This document shows, piece by piece, positions 10,230 through 18,310 of a stretch of DNA of 64,000 nt. The notes below the pieces were generated by a model. The model was given only the letters and a program-made list of their open reading frames with translations. It was not told the origin of the DNA and searched no databases. Within the stretch, counting starts at the first letter, position 1; every line of letters starts with the position of its first letter. This DNA comes from Lachnospiraceae bacterium. Lineage in GTDB: Bacteria > Bacillota > Clostridia > Lachnospirales > Lachnospiraceae. Position numbers and translations under genes: made by a program. Location of the stretch: assembly GCA_015057625.1 (NCBI GenBank), contig SVDZ01000001.1:368921-432920 (forward strand). The letters run 5' to 3'.

Positions 10230-11678
10230 TTATTTCTTTACTTTAATTTTCTTAGCTTTAGACCAGTCTCCTACTACGCCGGCTTTCACTGCTCTAACTC
10301 TTACATAGTAAACTTTCTTAGCTTTAAGTTTCTTAACTGTTGTAGAAACACTTTTAACTGTTACTGTTTTAGCTTTTTTGAACTTCTTGCTTGTTGAGCA
10401 CTGATACTGGTAAGAATCTGCACCTTTAACCTTCTTAAATGTAAGTTTTATTTTCTTGCCGCCCTTTAATCTCTTTGCTGTTTTTACTTTAGATTTTTCT
10501 GGTTTTACAGCTTTCTTTGTTGTCTCAACAGCCTTTGTTGTAGGCGCTACAGTTGTAGGTGCTACTGTTGTAGGTGTTACAGTTGTAGTTACTTCTGTAG
10601 TAATTTCTGTAGGAACTTCCGGTTTAACAGGAGTTTCCTTATCGGACTCTTTTACTTCAGGTGCACTTGATAATCTGGCATTGACAATACTGAAGTCACC
10701 ATATGTTGCCATAAGATCACAATGCATATGAATTGAATTATACTGTCCTAAATCAATTCCTGACTTTTCAAGATCGATTACTACTGTCTGTTTTGTTCCT
10801 TCAAGTGGAATAGCTGATTCATCAGGTGTAACAAAGAAATATGTCTGTCCCTCAGGATTGAACCAGTATGGCTCTGTGATTGCTGTTTCACTTCCGTCTA
10901 CTACATTTGCAAACTGAAAACGTAACTGTGTGATATTTCCGTCGAATGTCATAATAAGATATTTGTAATCACTTGTTACATCTTTTAATGTAGCAAAACC
11001 GAGATATTTGTATTTGTCATCCGGCACACCCTTTACTGTTGGCGCCTTGTATTCGCCCACCATAGAGCTTGCACCTGTTTCATCACCATCTAATATAATA
11101 TCTTCAACAGTTGTAGTTTCTGCTGTTGTAATTTCTCCTGTTGTCTCGCCTTCTGAAGGAAGTTCTTTAAGAAATGCCGCATCACTGATTACAAGCTTTC
11201 CTTTTCCTTTTGTTCCGTGAATGTGGAATGCCTGGATTCCGTCTGAAGTATCAATTCCTGATGCCGCAAGGTCAATGATAACTGTCTGTTCTTCCTCTGT
11301 CGGTGCAGGAATCAAAGTATCTTCTACTGTCTTCAAAGTTCCTTCTGCATTCTCAGCAAACCAATATACTCCGATTGTTTCATCAAAACTGTTTTTCATT
11401 TCCCAGCGCATTTCTTCTGTCGCTGTAGCGTCGCCGGAATATGTAAACTTCAAATACTTATAAGTTGAATCTGCATCACAACCAATATATCCAAGCCATG
11501 TATACCCCTCACCTTCTCCTGAATCGATAGTTGTGATTAAAGCTCCAACTGTTAAATCTGACTCTGATGCATCTTCATATGCAAAAGTCTGAAATACATT
11601 TGTTGCTGAAATTGAACTTACCGCCAATACTCCTGCGCACACACATGCCGCAGATTTAATTAATAATTTTTTTCTCAT
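10230..11678 (-). CDS. Secreted protein with two repeats of a putative carbohydrate-binding module and a C-terminal FN3-like domain
   Basis: A 482-residue exoprotein: signal peptide (1-33), two related ~135-residue modules (about 45-175 and 205-345), a Thr-rich linker, and a basic C-terminal fibronectin-III-like domain (about 395-482). Each module has the order K-Y-L-G-(Y/F), an L-R-(W/F) strand, a W-F-x-x-(N/E) segment, a T-V-(I/V)-I-D-L-x-x-S-G-I-D strand, a histidine-containing strand (FHIHG or IHMHC) and an ending like (S/V)-(D/N)-A. The same module occurs once in the next upstream gene. The shape suggests a beta-sandwich binding domain. I do not recognise a named family. Neighbours (GH87, sortase, LacI operators) suggest alpha-glucan binding at the cell surface. 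Confidence 0.7.
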   Translation of the reverse strand: MRKKLLIKSAACVCAGVLAVSSISATNVFQTFAYEDASESDLTVGALITTIDSGEGEGYTWLGYIGCDADSTYKYLKFTYSGDATATEEMRWEMKNSFDETIGVYWFAENAEGTLKTVEDTLIPAPTEEEQTVIIDLAASGIDTSDGIQAFHIHGTKGKGKLVISDAAFLKELPSEGETTGEITTAETTTVEDIILDGDETGASSMVGEYKAPTVKGVPDDKYKYLGFATLKDVTSDYKYLIMTFDGNITQLRFQFANVVDGSETAITEPYWFNPEGQTYFFVTPDESAIPLEGTKQTVVIDLEKSGIDLGQYNSIHMHCDLMATYGDFSIVNARLSSAPEVKESDKETPVKPEVPTEITTEVTTTVTPTTVAPTTVAPTTKAVETTKKAVKPEKSKVKTAKRLKGGKKIKLTFKKVKGADSYQYQCSTSKKFKKAKTVTVKSVSTTVKKLKAKKVYYVRVRAVKAGVVGDWSKAKKIKVKK

Positions 11679-11735
11679 AATAGCCTCCTCGTATGCTTTT
11701 ATTTTCCTTTATAATTTCAAAATTATTTGCTCTGA

Positions 11736-12539
11736 TTAATCTTCTTTCATCTTTCTTGATCCAACAAATGCAACTGCTGCTACTGCAATTCCGCCAAGTG
11801 CAACTGCGATTGGCAATGTAGCTGATCCCGTTGCAGGTGCAGCTGTAGATCCGCCGCCTGTTGTTGCGCCTGCCTGTGAGCCACTTCCTGAACCTGCATC
11901 CTCAGCAGGTGCTTCAGCTGATTTTGATGAATCTGACTTAGAAGACTTGCTGTCTGTCTTCTTATCATCAGATGATTTACTATCTGTTTTTGTATTTGTA
12001 TCAGCAACTGCCTTGCTACCACCGGGAACTTCTGTCAATAATCTGGCATCTGTAATAGTGAATGTTCCCTTGCCAGGTGTATCATGTACATGGAATGCTC
12101 TGATACCTGTTGATAAATCAATTCCTGAAGCTGCAAGATCAATTGTTACAGTCTGTTCTTTTGAAGAAGGAGCCGGTACAAGTCCACCGTCTGTTGTCTT
12201 AAAAGTACCTTCATCATTTTCACTGAACCAACATGGAGTAAGTTTGATTTCTTCAGCCGGATCTGAGTTAACAACAAACTCTAATCTGAGTTCTTCAAAA
12301 GCTGTTGCATCACCTGTGTATGTAATCTGTAAATACTTGTATTCAGATGGTGCTTCAAAACAGTATACATATCCCATATACTTGTAGTCTCCTGCATCTC
12401 CCGGATCAAATGTCTTAATAAATGGACTTCCGGAATCATCAAGAACGATGTCCTCTGCTGCAAATGCTGAACTGCTCATTGTGAATGTTAAAACCGTAGC
12501 TGCCGCTACTGCCAATACACGTTTAAATAAATTTCTCAT
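11736..12539 (-). CDS. Cell-wall-anchored protein with one copy of the putative binding module
   Basis: A 267-residue protein: signal peptide (1-27), one module of the kind repeated twice in the downstream gene (about 35-170), a Ser/Asp/Lys-rich and Gly/Ala/Thr-rich linker, and a C-terminal sorting-like tail. The tail has APATGS, a hydrophobic stretch of about 20 residues and RKMKED. PATG in place of LPXTG is a plausible sortase site for Lachnospiraceae. A sortase gene starts divergently 309 bp away. Two LacI-type operators precede the gene. It probably heads a unit with the genes at 10230 and perhaps 6556. Role as a surface glycan-binding protein is inference. Confidence 0.7.
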   Translation of the reverse strand: MRNLFKRVLAVAAATVLTFTMSSSAFAAEDIVLDDSGSPFIKTFDPGDAGDYKYMGYVYCFEAPSEYKYLQITYTGDATAFEELRLEFVVNSDPAEEIKLTPCWFSENDEGTFKTTDGGLVPAPSSKEQTVTIDLAASGIDLSTGIRAFHVHDTPGKGTFTITDARLLTEVPGGSKAVADTNTKTDSKSSDDKKTDSKSSKSDSSKSAEAPAEDAGSGSGSQAGATTGGGSTAAPATGSATLPIAVALGGIAVAAVAFVGSRKMKED

Positions 12540-12563
12540 ATTATACCCTTGCCTTTCTTTGCT

Positions 12564-12581
12564 AAGTTTATCGTTAAACTT
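12564..12581. promoter_or_regulatory. LacI-type operator O2 in the 5' region of the surface-protein gene
   Basis: AAGTTTATCGTTAAACTT is a near-perfect palindrome matching the operators before the sugar ABC operon at 57 kb. Its centre is 118 bp from the promoter operator at 12683-12698, close to a whole number of helical turns, as expected for DNA looping by a tetrameric repressor. Confidence 0.75.
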
Positions 12582-12682
12582 GTTAGATTTTCCCCTTTTC
12601 TAACTACGTGCCCGGCATATTTACCTTGTAAAATGAAGCTCTTTTGGTATATTTCCTGCCTTTTGACACTTGATTATTATTC

Positions 12683-12729
12683 GGTTTAACGTTAAACTAA
12701 TGGTAACACGATTTATTTTGCTTTGTCAA
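12683..12729 (-). promoter_or_regulatory. Promoter with overlapping LacI-type operator O1
   Basis: On the minus strand: TTGACA (12724-12729), an 18-bp spacer, TACCAT (12700-12705), then directly TAGTTTAACGTTAAACC, whose palindrome covers 12683-12698. The same arrangement (-10, TAG, operator) is seen at 57190-57235. A repressor here would cover the transcription start. It drives the surface-protein gene at 11736-12539. Confidence 0.8.
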
Positions 12730-12847
12730 CGCATTTGGGCGAAACTAAATCACTAAAAAATGCACCATTTTTTATATATATTGCACAAAAAAACCTTTCA
12801 ATCCGCTGTAGGATTGTACATTTGATACAGAAAGGAGGTCGCTAATT

Positions 12848-14458
12848 ATGAAAAAAAGGAAGCTCGGAATCAAGTTCTGTATGTTTACCCGAAAACTTTC
12901 CAAAAAAAGGGTTGTTACTTACTTCTCTATAGCACTCTTTTTATGTAGTTTTGCATTCCTGATTTATTACCTTGGGATACAGCCCTACTACTCAAAAAAA
13001 GTAACTGATAAATACCGAAAGCTCTACTACTCAGACTCTGTTCCCAGCCTCGAGTTTTCTAATCCGCTGGAATTCCCTTATGCTGACGCCTCCATATACA
13101 CAGGACCCGTTGAAGAACTTGAAACTTCCTTTGATGTATCCTTAGATAATTCATTTTCAAAGGGAGCTGTTGACGCAAATGGAATGCTTCTTAAATTTTC
13201 TAAGCTCTATGAATACAACTCTGACATCAGAGGCTGGCTTCACATTGACGGCACCAATGTAGACTACCCGGTGCTTCAGGCCATCAATGGTTCAGATTTT
13301 TACCTCACTCACGACTTCGAGGGCAACAAAGACAAAAACGGAAGCCTTTACATTGACGGCAACACTCATATATCTTCTAAAAATCTTGTGATTCACGGTC
13401 ACAATATGAAGAGTACCGGAATGATGTTTCATGAGTTGGAAAAATACAACAACATCAGTTATTACCTAAAGCATCCTTACTTTACTTTCGATACACTTTT
13501 TGACGAGTCAAAGTGGATTATTATTTCCATTATGAAACTCCCAGGTGATTTTTCCACCGCCGGTGGCTTTAACTATATAAAAAGTAGTTTTAATAATTCT
13601 GATGAATATCTTAATTTTCTTTATGAGATTAAATTAAGATCCATTTACAATATTCCTATTACCGTCAATGAGCGTGATTCACTGGTTATGCTCTCGACTT
13701 GTTCTTATGAACTTGATAATTACAGAACGGTTATTGTGGCAAGAAAGAAACGAAAAGGTGAGAAACTCAAACAGAATTATAATTTGACTACTGTAAACGC
13801 AAGACCATTCTATGGCAATGAGTGGTACAAAAGATTTGGTGGCAAGGCGCCTCTTAAAACTACATTTTTGAATGCATTGTCCTTCGGTGAAGTATCCTGG
13901 TACGACGGCGAGATTACACCAATCAATCCCTATGATTCTTACGTCGTGGATAACAACTTCATTTACAGAATATTGTCAAAGGACTCTGTTTCTTTTGCAG
14001 GTGTGTTAACCTCAAAGATAGCAGATCATGTTATCTCTCTGGATAAAACAATCAACAATATTTCATTTAATTCCACTGCGGTTTGCAATACATTCTTTGA
14101 CAGCAATTATGTTGATCCGAGTAAATATACTGAAATAAATATTCCTGACAAGATAACTGTCAATAACAGGGAATTTAATGTCATAGCCATTGATGACAAG
14201 GCCCTCATTAATTGCAGTAAGCTTACTAAAATCACAATAGGAGCGAACATTGAAGCTATAGGAGAAAAGGCTTTCTCCGGGCTGAAACTACTTAAAACAG
14301 TGAACATCAAATCCTCTAAAATTAATTACATAGGTGAGAAAGCATTTCCAAATCCGAAAAAAGTAAAGTATAAAGTAAGATACTCAAAAGAAATCAAAAA
14401 GAAAACAATAAAAGCTATCGAGAAGATGTTGAACAAATATGTAAAGGTGCACCGCTAG
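12848..14458 (+). CDS. Class B-like sortase with C-terminal leucine-rich repeat domain
   Basis: A 536-residue protein with a strong GAAAGGAGGT ribosome site. A membrane helix lies at about 25-45. The sortase domain (about 105-300) has the catalytic His in VIHGHNM (near 183), Cys in LSTCSYE (near 282) and Arg in NYRTVIVARKK (near 292). This order and the TCSY box fit the sortase B family. The remaining ~220 residues are not part of a normal sortase (usually 200-300 residues). They contain BspA-type LRR_5 repeats (ITIGANIEAIGEKAFSG, then INYIGEKAFPN) and a Lys-rich end. The likely substrate is the neighbouring PATG-tailed protein. The LRR domain may select substrate or bind another wall component. 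Confidence 0.82.
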   Translation: MKKRKLGIKFCMFTRKLSKKRVVTYFSIALFLCSFAFLIYYLGIQPYYSKKVTDKYRKLYYSDSVPSLEFSNPLEFPYADASIYTGPVEELETSFDVSLDNSFSKGAVDANGMLLKFSKLYEYNSDIRGWLHIDGTNVDYPVLQAINGSDFYLTHDFEGNKDKNGSLYIDGNTHISSKNLVIHGHNMKSTGMMFHELEKYNNISYYLKHPYFTFDTLFDESKWIIISIMKLPGDFSTAGGFNYIKSSFNNSDEYLNFLYEIKLRSIYNIPITVNERDSLVMLSTCSYELDNYRTVIVARKKRKGEKLKQNYNLTTVNARPFYGNEWYKRFGGKAPLKTTFLNALSFGEVSWYDGEITPINPYDSYVVDNNFIYRILSKDSVSFAGVLTSKIADHVISLDKTINNISFNSTAVCNTFFDSNYVDPSKYTEINIPDKITVNNREFNVIAIDDKALINCSKLTKITIGANIEAIGEKAFSGLKLLKTVNIKSSKINYIGEKAFPNPKKVKYKVRYSKEIKKKTIKAIEKMLNKYVKVHR

Positions 14459-14471
14459 GCGCACCTTTAAT

Positions 14472-15002
14472 TCAACACTTATAATATCCACGAAAAAAAA
14501 TAGAGTTATGTGGTTTCAATAGTATTAGAACTGAATTAATAATATCAGAACCTGCTATCACTGCATTTATCCAAATTATCAAAACCATATACTTCTATAA
14601 CGCAAAAGATTCATCATATATTAATAATATAAAACTTGGTGTTATTGTAAGCATAATTATTGGTAATGTCATAAAAATCCAAAATCTTATTTTTGACAGT
14701 TTTGCATCCGTATTTATCCAGAAAAAAATGCCAGAATGCGTCAAGCTTATATTTCCCCTACCCCAAATTACCACAAGATGTAGAAACTCATGAATTAAAA
14801 AAGTAATTATTATTATTAATACTATTTCAATATAACTTGAACACTCCCAAACTTTTAAATACATTGAACTTATAACTATACATATTTGTAAAGCATAAAC
14901 AAACAACATGAATCTATTTCTAAACCATTCATATTTTATAAATGGTTTATAAACTGATTCATCTATTTTTTCTTCCGGCAAAGGTTTCATCCAATATATC
15001 AT
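14472..15002 (-). pseudogene. DUF3267 putative membrane metalloprotease interrupted by an in-frame TAG
   Basis: The first frame (135 residues, 14595-15002) has membrane helices and the zinc-protease-like motif HEFLH, as in DUF3267 proteins. It ends DESFAL-TAG at 14595. Reading straight through the TAG in the same frame gives KYMVLIIWINAVIAGSDIIN and then SVLILLKPHNSIFFRGYYKC, ending at a TGA at 14472. This is what the C-terminal end of DUF3267 looks like and brings the length to about 176, the usual family size. Either a recent nonsense mutation has inactivated the gene, or the amber codon is read through. Function of the family is unknown. Confidence 0.75.
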
Positions 15003-15041
15003 ATCGTATTACTCCTTCCATGAATCCCTTTTCCCGGACAA

Positions 15042-15470
15042 TTATTCATCCAGCATCTTATATAATAATTTGTAAAGTGTTTCCGCTTCCTTTGCAGTAA
15101 GTTTTGAACACTCTGCCATTTTCTGTGGCACAAAAACTGCCGACTCTTTGAGTTGTTCTCCTAAATCGGTCAAGCGCACTATGAGATTTCTCTCATCAGC
15201 TTTTGAGCGCTCTCTTGCTACATAACCTTTTGCCTCAAGTTTTTTCAGTAGCGGAGTCAGTGTTCCGGAATCAAGAAGCAATTTTTCTCCCAGTTCCTTT
15301 ACATTTATCTCCTTTTCCTCCCACATAACCATCATAGTTATGTACTGTGTATAAGTTAAATCCAACTCGTCCAAAAAAGGTTTATACTTCCTTATTATCT
15401 CTCTTGAGCAGGCGTATAAAGGAAAACATATCTGATTTTCCAATTTCAAAGAATCATATTTATCACTCAT
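15042..15470 (-). CDS. MarR-family redox regulator, OhrR type
   Basis: A 142-residue winged-helix protein. The N terminus reads NQICFPLYACSREI, with Cys15 exactly where the peroxide-sensing Cys15 of Bacillus OhrR lies. The wing DERNLIVRLTDLG is typical of the family. OhrR proteins repress organic-hydroperoxide resistance genes and release DNA when this Cys is oxidised. No ohr gene is visible in the window, so the target may be distant or be the adjacent small TSCPD gene, whose stop codon is only 3 bp upstream on the same strand. The OhrR assignment rests on Cys15 and overall similarity. Confidence 0.82.
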   Translation of the reverse strand: MSDKYDSLKLENQICFPLYACSREIIRKYKPFLDELDLTYTQYITMMVMWEEKEINVKELGEKLLLDSGTLTPLLKKLEAKGYVARERSKADERNLIVRLTDLGEQLKESAVFVPQKMAECSKLTAKEAETLYKLLYKMLDE

Positions 15471-15472
15471 TA

Positions 15473-15724
15473 TTATTGTACCTCGTAAGCAGCTCTAACT
15501 GCTTTTGCCAACTGATCCGCGCAGGATGTCTTTCTAGGTCCGCATGTGTTACCTAAAAGTTTTGATTCGATCTGGTCAACTGTCCATCCATCCACAATTT
15601 TAGAAATAGCCTTAAGATTTCCGTTGCATCCTCCCATAAATGAAATATTCGAGATAACATCTCCATCAATATCAAAACTAATCATCTGTGCACAAGTGCC
15701 CTGTGTCTTATAATCGTATCTCAT
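15473..15724 (-). CDS. TSCPD domain protein
   Basis: An 83-residue protein starting MRYDYKTQGTC. The longer frame from 15790 is rejected because a good AAAGGAG site lies just before the ATG at 15724. It has the pattern (S-F-M-G-G-C-x-G-N), then LLGNTCG and TSCADQLAKAV, which is the TSCPD domain named after the Thr-Ser-Cys-Pro/Ala-Asp motif. The domain also occurs at the end of class II ribonucleotide reductases, where it binds metal. The stand-alone form is common in Clostridia with unknown role. It abuts the OhrR-type regulator gene and is probably cotranscribed with it. Confidence 0.85.
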   Translation of the reverse strand: MRYDYKTQGTCAQMISFDIDGDVISNISFMGGCNGNLKAISKIVDGWTVDQIESKLLGNTCGPRKTSCADQLAKAVRAAYEVQ

Positions 15725-15923
15725 TAAATAATCTCCTTTATTTATGCTTTTCCATTTTAATTTTAATTCATTTAATTGTATGCAATTCATATCACTTTGT
15801 CAATACTCATTTTATCTAAGAAAGTACTCGACTTTTTTAGTATACGCAATTGACATTGATTATTTTTGTGTCATACTTAAATTAACGGATGATATTAATC
15901 CGAAATAGCAAGGAGGTAACTAG

Positions 15924-16826
15924 ATGATTTACACCTTAACGCTGAATCCTTCTATAGATTATGTTGTCAAAACCAATGAAATTATTATGGGCGCCACAAA
16001 TCGCTCAAGCAACGAAGAATACTACTTCGGAGGCAAGGGCATCAATGTTTCATGCGTCCTTTCAGAACTTGGTTTTAACTCTACTGCCTTGGGATTTATT
16101 GCAGGTTTCACGGGGGATGCAATTGACAAGGGTATTTCCAATGAACACATACGAACAGATTTCATTCGCCTTAAAAACGGTATTTCAAGAATCAATATCA
16201 AAATAAAGGCAATGGAAGAAACTGAAATAAACTGTCAGGGGCCTCAGGTTGATGCTGATGAACTGGATGCTCTGTTCAAGAAACTGGACCAAATAGAAGA
16301 CAAGGACACTCTTATTATTGCCGGAAGTGTTCCTAAAAGTGTACCTGAAGATATATATGAAAAGATTATGGAAAAACTTCAGACCAGAGATATCAGGATT
16401 GTGGTAGATGCCTCTAAAAAGCTTCTGCTTAATTCTCTTAAATTCAATCCTTTCCTTATTAAACCTAACAAACAGGAACTCTCTGAAATATTTGAAGTTG
16501 ATATTAACACAAAAGACGACGCTGTTAAATATGCAAAATTACTCCAACAATCCGGAGCAAGAAATGTTCTTATATCTCTTGGGGGCGATGGTGCAATGCT
16601 TATAGATGAAAATGAGAACCTTTATGAGGCCGGAATAGTTGATCAGCCGGTTATTAACACAGTAGGTTCCGGGGATTCTATGGTGGCAGGCTTCATTGCC
16701 GGATACGAAAAAACAAACAGCTTTGAATACGCCTTAAAATTGGGCAGTGCCTGCGGAAATGCAACTGCATTATTGCCGGGACTTGCCACAAAAGAAAAGA
16801 TTAATGAAATATTGAATTTATTTTAG
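15924..16826 (+). CDS. PfkB-family sugar-phosphate kinase, probable 1-phosphofructokinase
   Basis: A 300-residue ribokinase-fold kinase with an AAGGAGG site. It has the family signature 1 region GGKGINVSCVLSELG (near 37-51) and signature 2 with the catalytic Asp in NTVGSGDSMVAGF (near 249). The N-terminal MIYTLTLNPSIDYVV is typical of the FruK/LacC branch. It would phosphorylate fructose-1-phosphate (or tagatose-6-phosphate) using ATP in the cytoplasm. No PTS or aldolase gene is next to it, so substrate is not settled. A structured RNA and a terminator follow. Confidence 0.85.
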   Translation: MIYTLTLNPSIDYVVKTNEIIMGATNRSSNEEYYFGGKGINVSCVLSELGFNSTALGFIAGFTGDAIDKGISNEHIRTDFIRLKNGISRINIKIKAMEETEINCQGPQVDADELDALFKKLDQIEDKDTLIIAGSVPKSVPEDIYEKIMEKLQTRDIRIVVDASKKLLLNSLKFNPFLIKPNKQELSEIFEVDINTKDDAVKYAKLLQQSGARNVLISLGGDGAMLIDENENLYEAGIVDQPVINTVGSGDSMVAGFIAGYEKTNSFEYALKLGSACGNATALLPGLATKEKINEILNLF

Positions 16827-16860
16827 CAGTAAATGACATTTATTATTGCTAAAACAAAAA

Positions 16861-16977
16861 CGCTATCGGGGGTGTTCCCGGAGGTTTCTATGCAGAAACT
16901 GTGCTATAGGTGTACGCCTATTATAGACCACAGGTAACAGGGGGGCTGAAATCTTATTAGAGCATCTCCCGATGGCG
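16861..16977 (+). ncRNA. 6S-like rod-shaped structured RNA (candidate)
   Basis: This intergenic segment folds into one long interrupted rod. CGCTATCGGG pairs with CCCGATGGCG; GGTGTTC pairs with GAGCATC; GGTTTC pairs with GAAATC; CTGTG pairs with CACAG, with a large internal loop between. The closing-stem wording (GGTGTTC opposite GAGCATCTCCC) resembles the ends of 6S RNA, and the central open bubble is its hallmark. It is short (117 nt; known 6S RNAs are about 160-200), so the identity is uncertain. A strong terminator follows at once. It has no ORF. Confidence 0.5.
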
Positions 16978-16980
16978 GAA

Positions 16981-17025
16981 AAAAAGCGTGTGAAAAACAC
17001 AAGTTTTTTCACACGCCTTTTCTTT
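16981..17025. terminator. Bidirectional terminator between the 6S-like RNA and malY
   Basis: GCGTGTGAAAAA pairs with TTTTTTCACACGC, flanked by A and T tracts on both sides. It ends the plus-strand RNA and also the long minus-strand sulfur operon 45 bp past the malY stop. Confidence 0.85.
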
Positions 17026-17069
17026 TACATTTATTTAATTTTATGAGCGAGTTGTCCGGCCAACGGAAT

Positions 17070-18263
17070 TTACACCACATCGGACAGACATTTTTGTATT
17101 CTTGAGAGTGCATTTTCAAGAACACATCTCGGACAAGCAACGTTTATTCTTTGAAAGCCTTCTCCGGTTTTTCCGAAAATTTTTCCACTGTCCAACCAGA
17201 GCTTTGCTTTGTTAATTATCAGGGAATCAATTACTTCCGGCTCAATCTTTGTATCTGTAAAGTCAAGCCATATTAGGTATGTTCCCTCTGTAGGTACAAG
17301 TTTCACTCCCGGTATATTCTCTTTAATATAGCGGTCAGCAAAATCTATGTTGTCCTTTATATATTTATGTGAAGCTTCATACCACTCATCTCCGTGAGTA
17401 TAAGCAGCTTCAGCTGCTGCAATACCGAAAATATTCGGTTCATCCATACCGGTAGCATCATACTCTTTTATGAAATCATGCTTTAAATTTCGGTTTGGAA
17501 TAAAAATATTCGACTGCTGTAGCCCCGCCAGATTAAACGTCTTTGTCGGCGCGGTTGCAGTTATTGTAAATTCTTTAAATTCAGGTTTTATCTCCTGAAA
17601 TATCTGATGCTCTCCACTCCAAATAAAATCAAAGTGAATTTCATCACTGAAAACTATAACATTATTTTTATGGCAAATATCTCCAAGCCTCTCCAGTTCC
17701 TGCTTTGTCCACACTCTTCCCACCGGATTATGCGGATTGCAGAGAATAAAAAGTTTCACCTCATTTTCTATTATCTTTCTCTCAAAATCATCGAAATCAA
17801 TTGAATAATGTCCTTTGCCGTCATACTTTAACTCGTTGATTACAAGATTTCTGTTATTCTCTCTTATCAGATTACTGAAGGGATAATAGACCGGCTGTTG
17901 GATAATAACTGACTCACCAACATCTGTGTATGCTTTTATGGCACAGCCAATTGCAAAGCACACACCCGGGGTTACAACATGCCATTCCGGTTTAACCTCC
18001 CAGTTGTGATGCCTTTTCATCCAGCCGGCTACTGCCTCGAAGAAACCGTCTCCCCTTTGTATATTCGTATATCCGTATATATTGTGGGATACTACTTCTG
18101 CGAGAGCATCTTCTATGTAAGATGATGTTTTGAAGTCCATATCCGCCACCCACAAAGGTAACACATCTTCAGGATACCCTCGTCTGTTTGCGAAATCGTA
18201 TTTTAAACTTTTTTTACCTCGCCTGTCTATTACAGCACCAAAATTTAAATTTCTTTCTGCCAT
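17070..18263 (-). CDS. MalY/PatB-type cystathionine beta-lyase (class I/II PLP C-S lyase)
   Basis: A 397-residue fold-type I PLP enzyme. The preferred start is the ATG at 18263 (MAERNLNFG), which follows GAGGTGG; the longer frame begins 15 bp earlier. It has the aminotransferase-like motif DEIHFDF and the PLP lysine in TATAPTKTFNLAGLQQSN. This is the MalY/PatB signature. Such enzymes split the beta C-S bond of cystathionine to homocysteine, pyruvate and ammonia, and can also act on cysteine or other thioether amino acids. It is the last gene of the nitrogenase-like operon, 47 bp after the cystathionine synthase/lyase gene, and fits a methionine/cysteine exchange role. Confidence 0.88.
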   Translation of the reverse strand: MAERNLNFGAVIDRRGKKSLKYDFANRRGYPEDVLPLWVADMDFKTSSYIEDALAEVVSHNIYGYTNIQRGDGFFEAVAGWMKRHHNWEVKPEWHVVTPGVCFAIGCAIKAYTDVGESVIIQQPVYYPFSNLIRENNRNLVINELKYDGKGHYSIDFDDFERKIIENEVKLFILCNPHNPVGRVWTKQELERLGDICHKNNVIVFSDEIHFDFIWSGEHQIFQEIKPEFKEFTITATAPTKTFNLAGLQQSNIFIPNRNLKHDFIKEYDATGMDEPNIFGIAAAEAAYTHGDEWYEASHKYIKDNIDFADRYIKENIPGVKLVPTEGTYLIWLDFTDTKIEPEVIDSLIINKAKLWLDSGKIFGKTGEGFQRINVACPRCVLENALSRIQKCLSDVV

Positions 18264-18310
18264 CAAACACCACCTCATCTCTGTTTTCTTATTCTGTCAA
18301 ACGGTTCATA

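Noticed and set aside
10540..10600. Tandem repeats near 10.5 kb
   Set aside because: They encode the Thr/Ala/Pro linker of the secreted module protein, in frame and typical of such linkers.
11947..12387. Plus-strand ORF of 146 codons
   Set aside because: It lies wholly antisense to the wall-anchored protein gene, which has signal peptide, module and sorting tail; the antisense product has no recognisable features.
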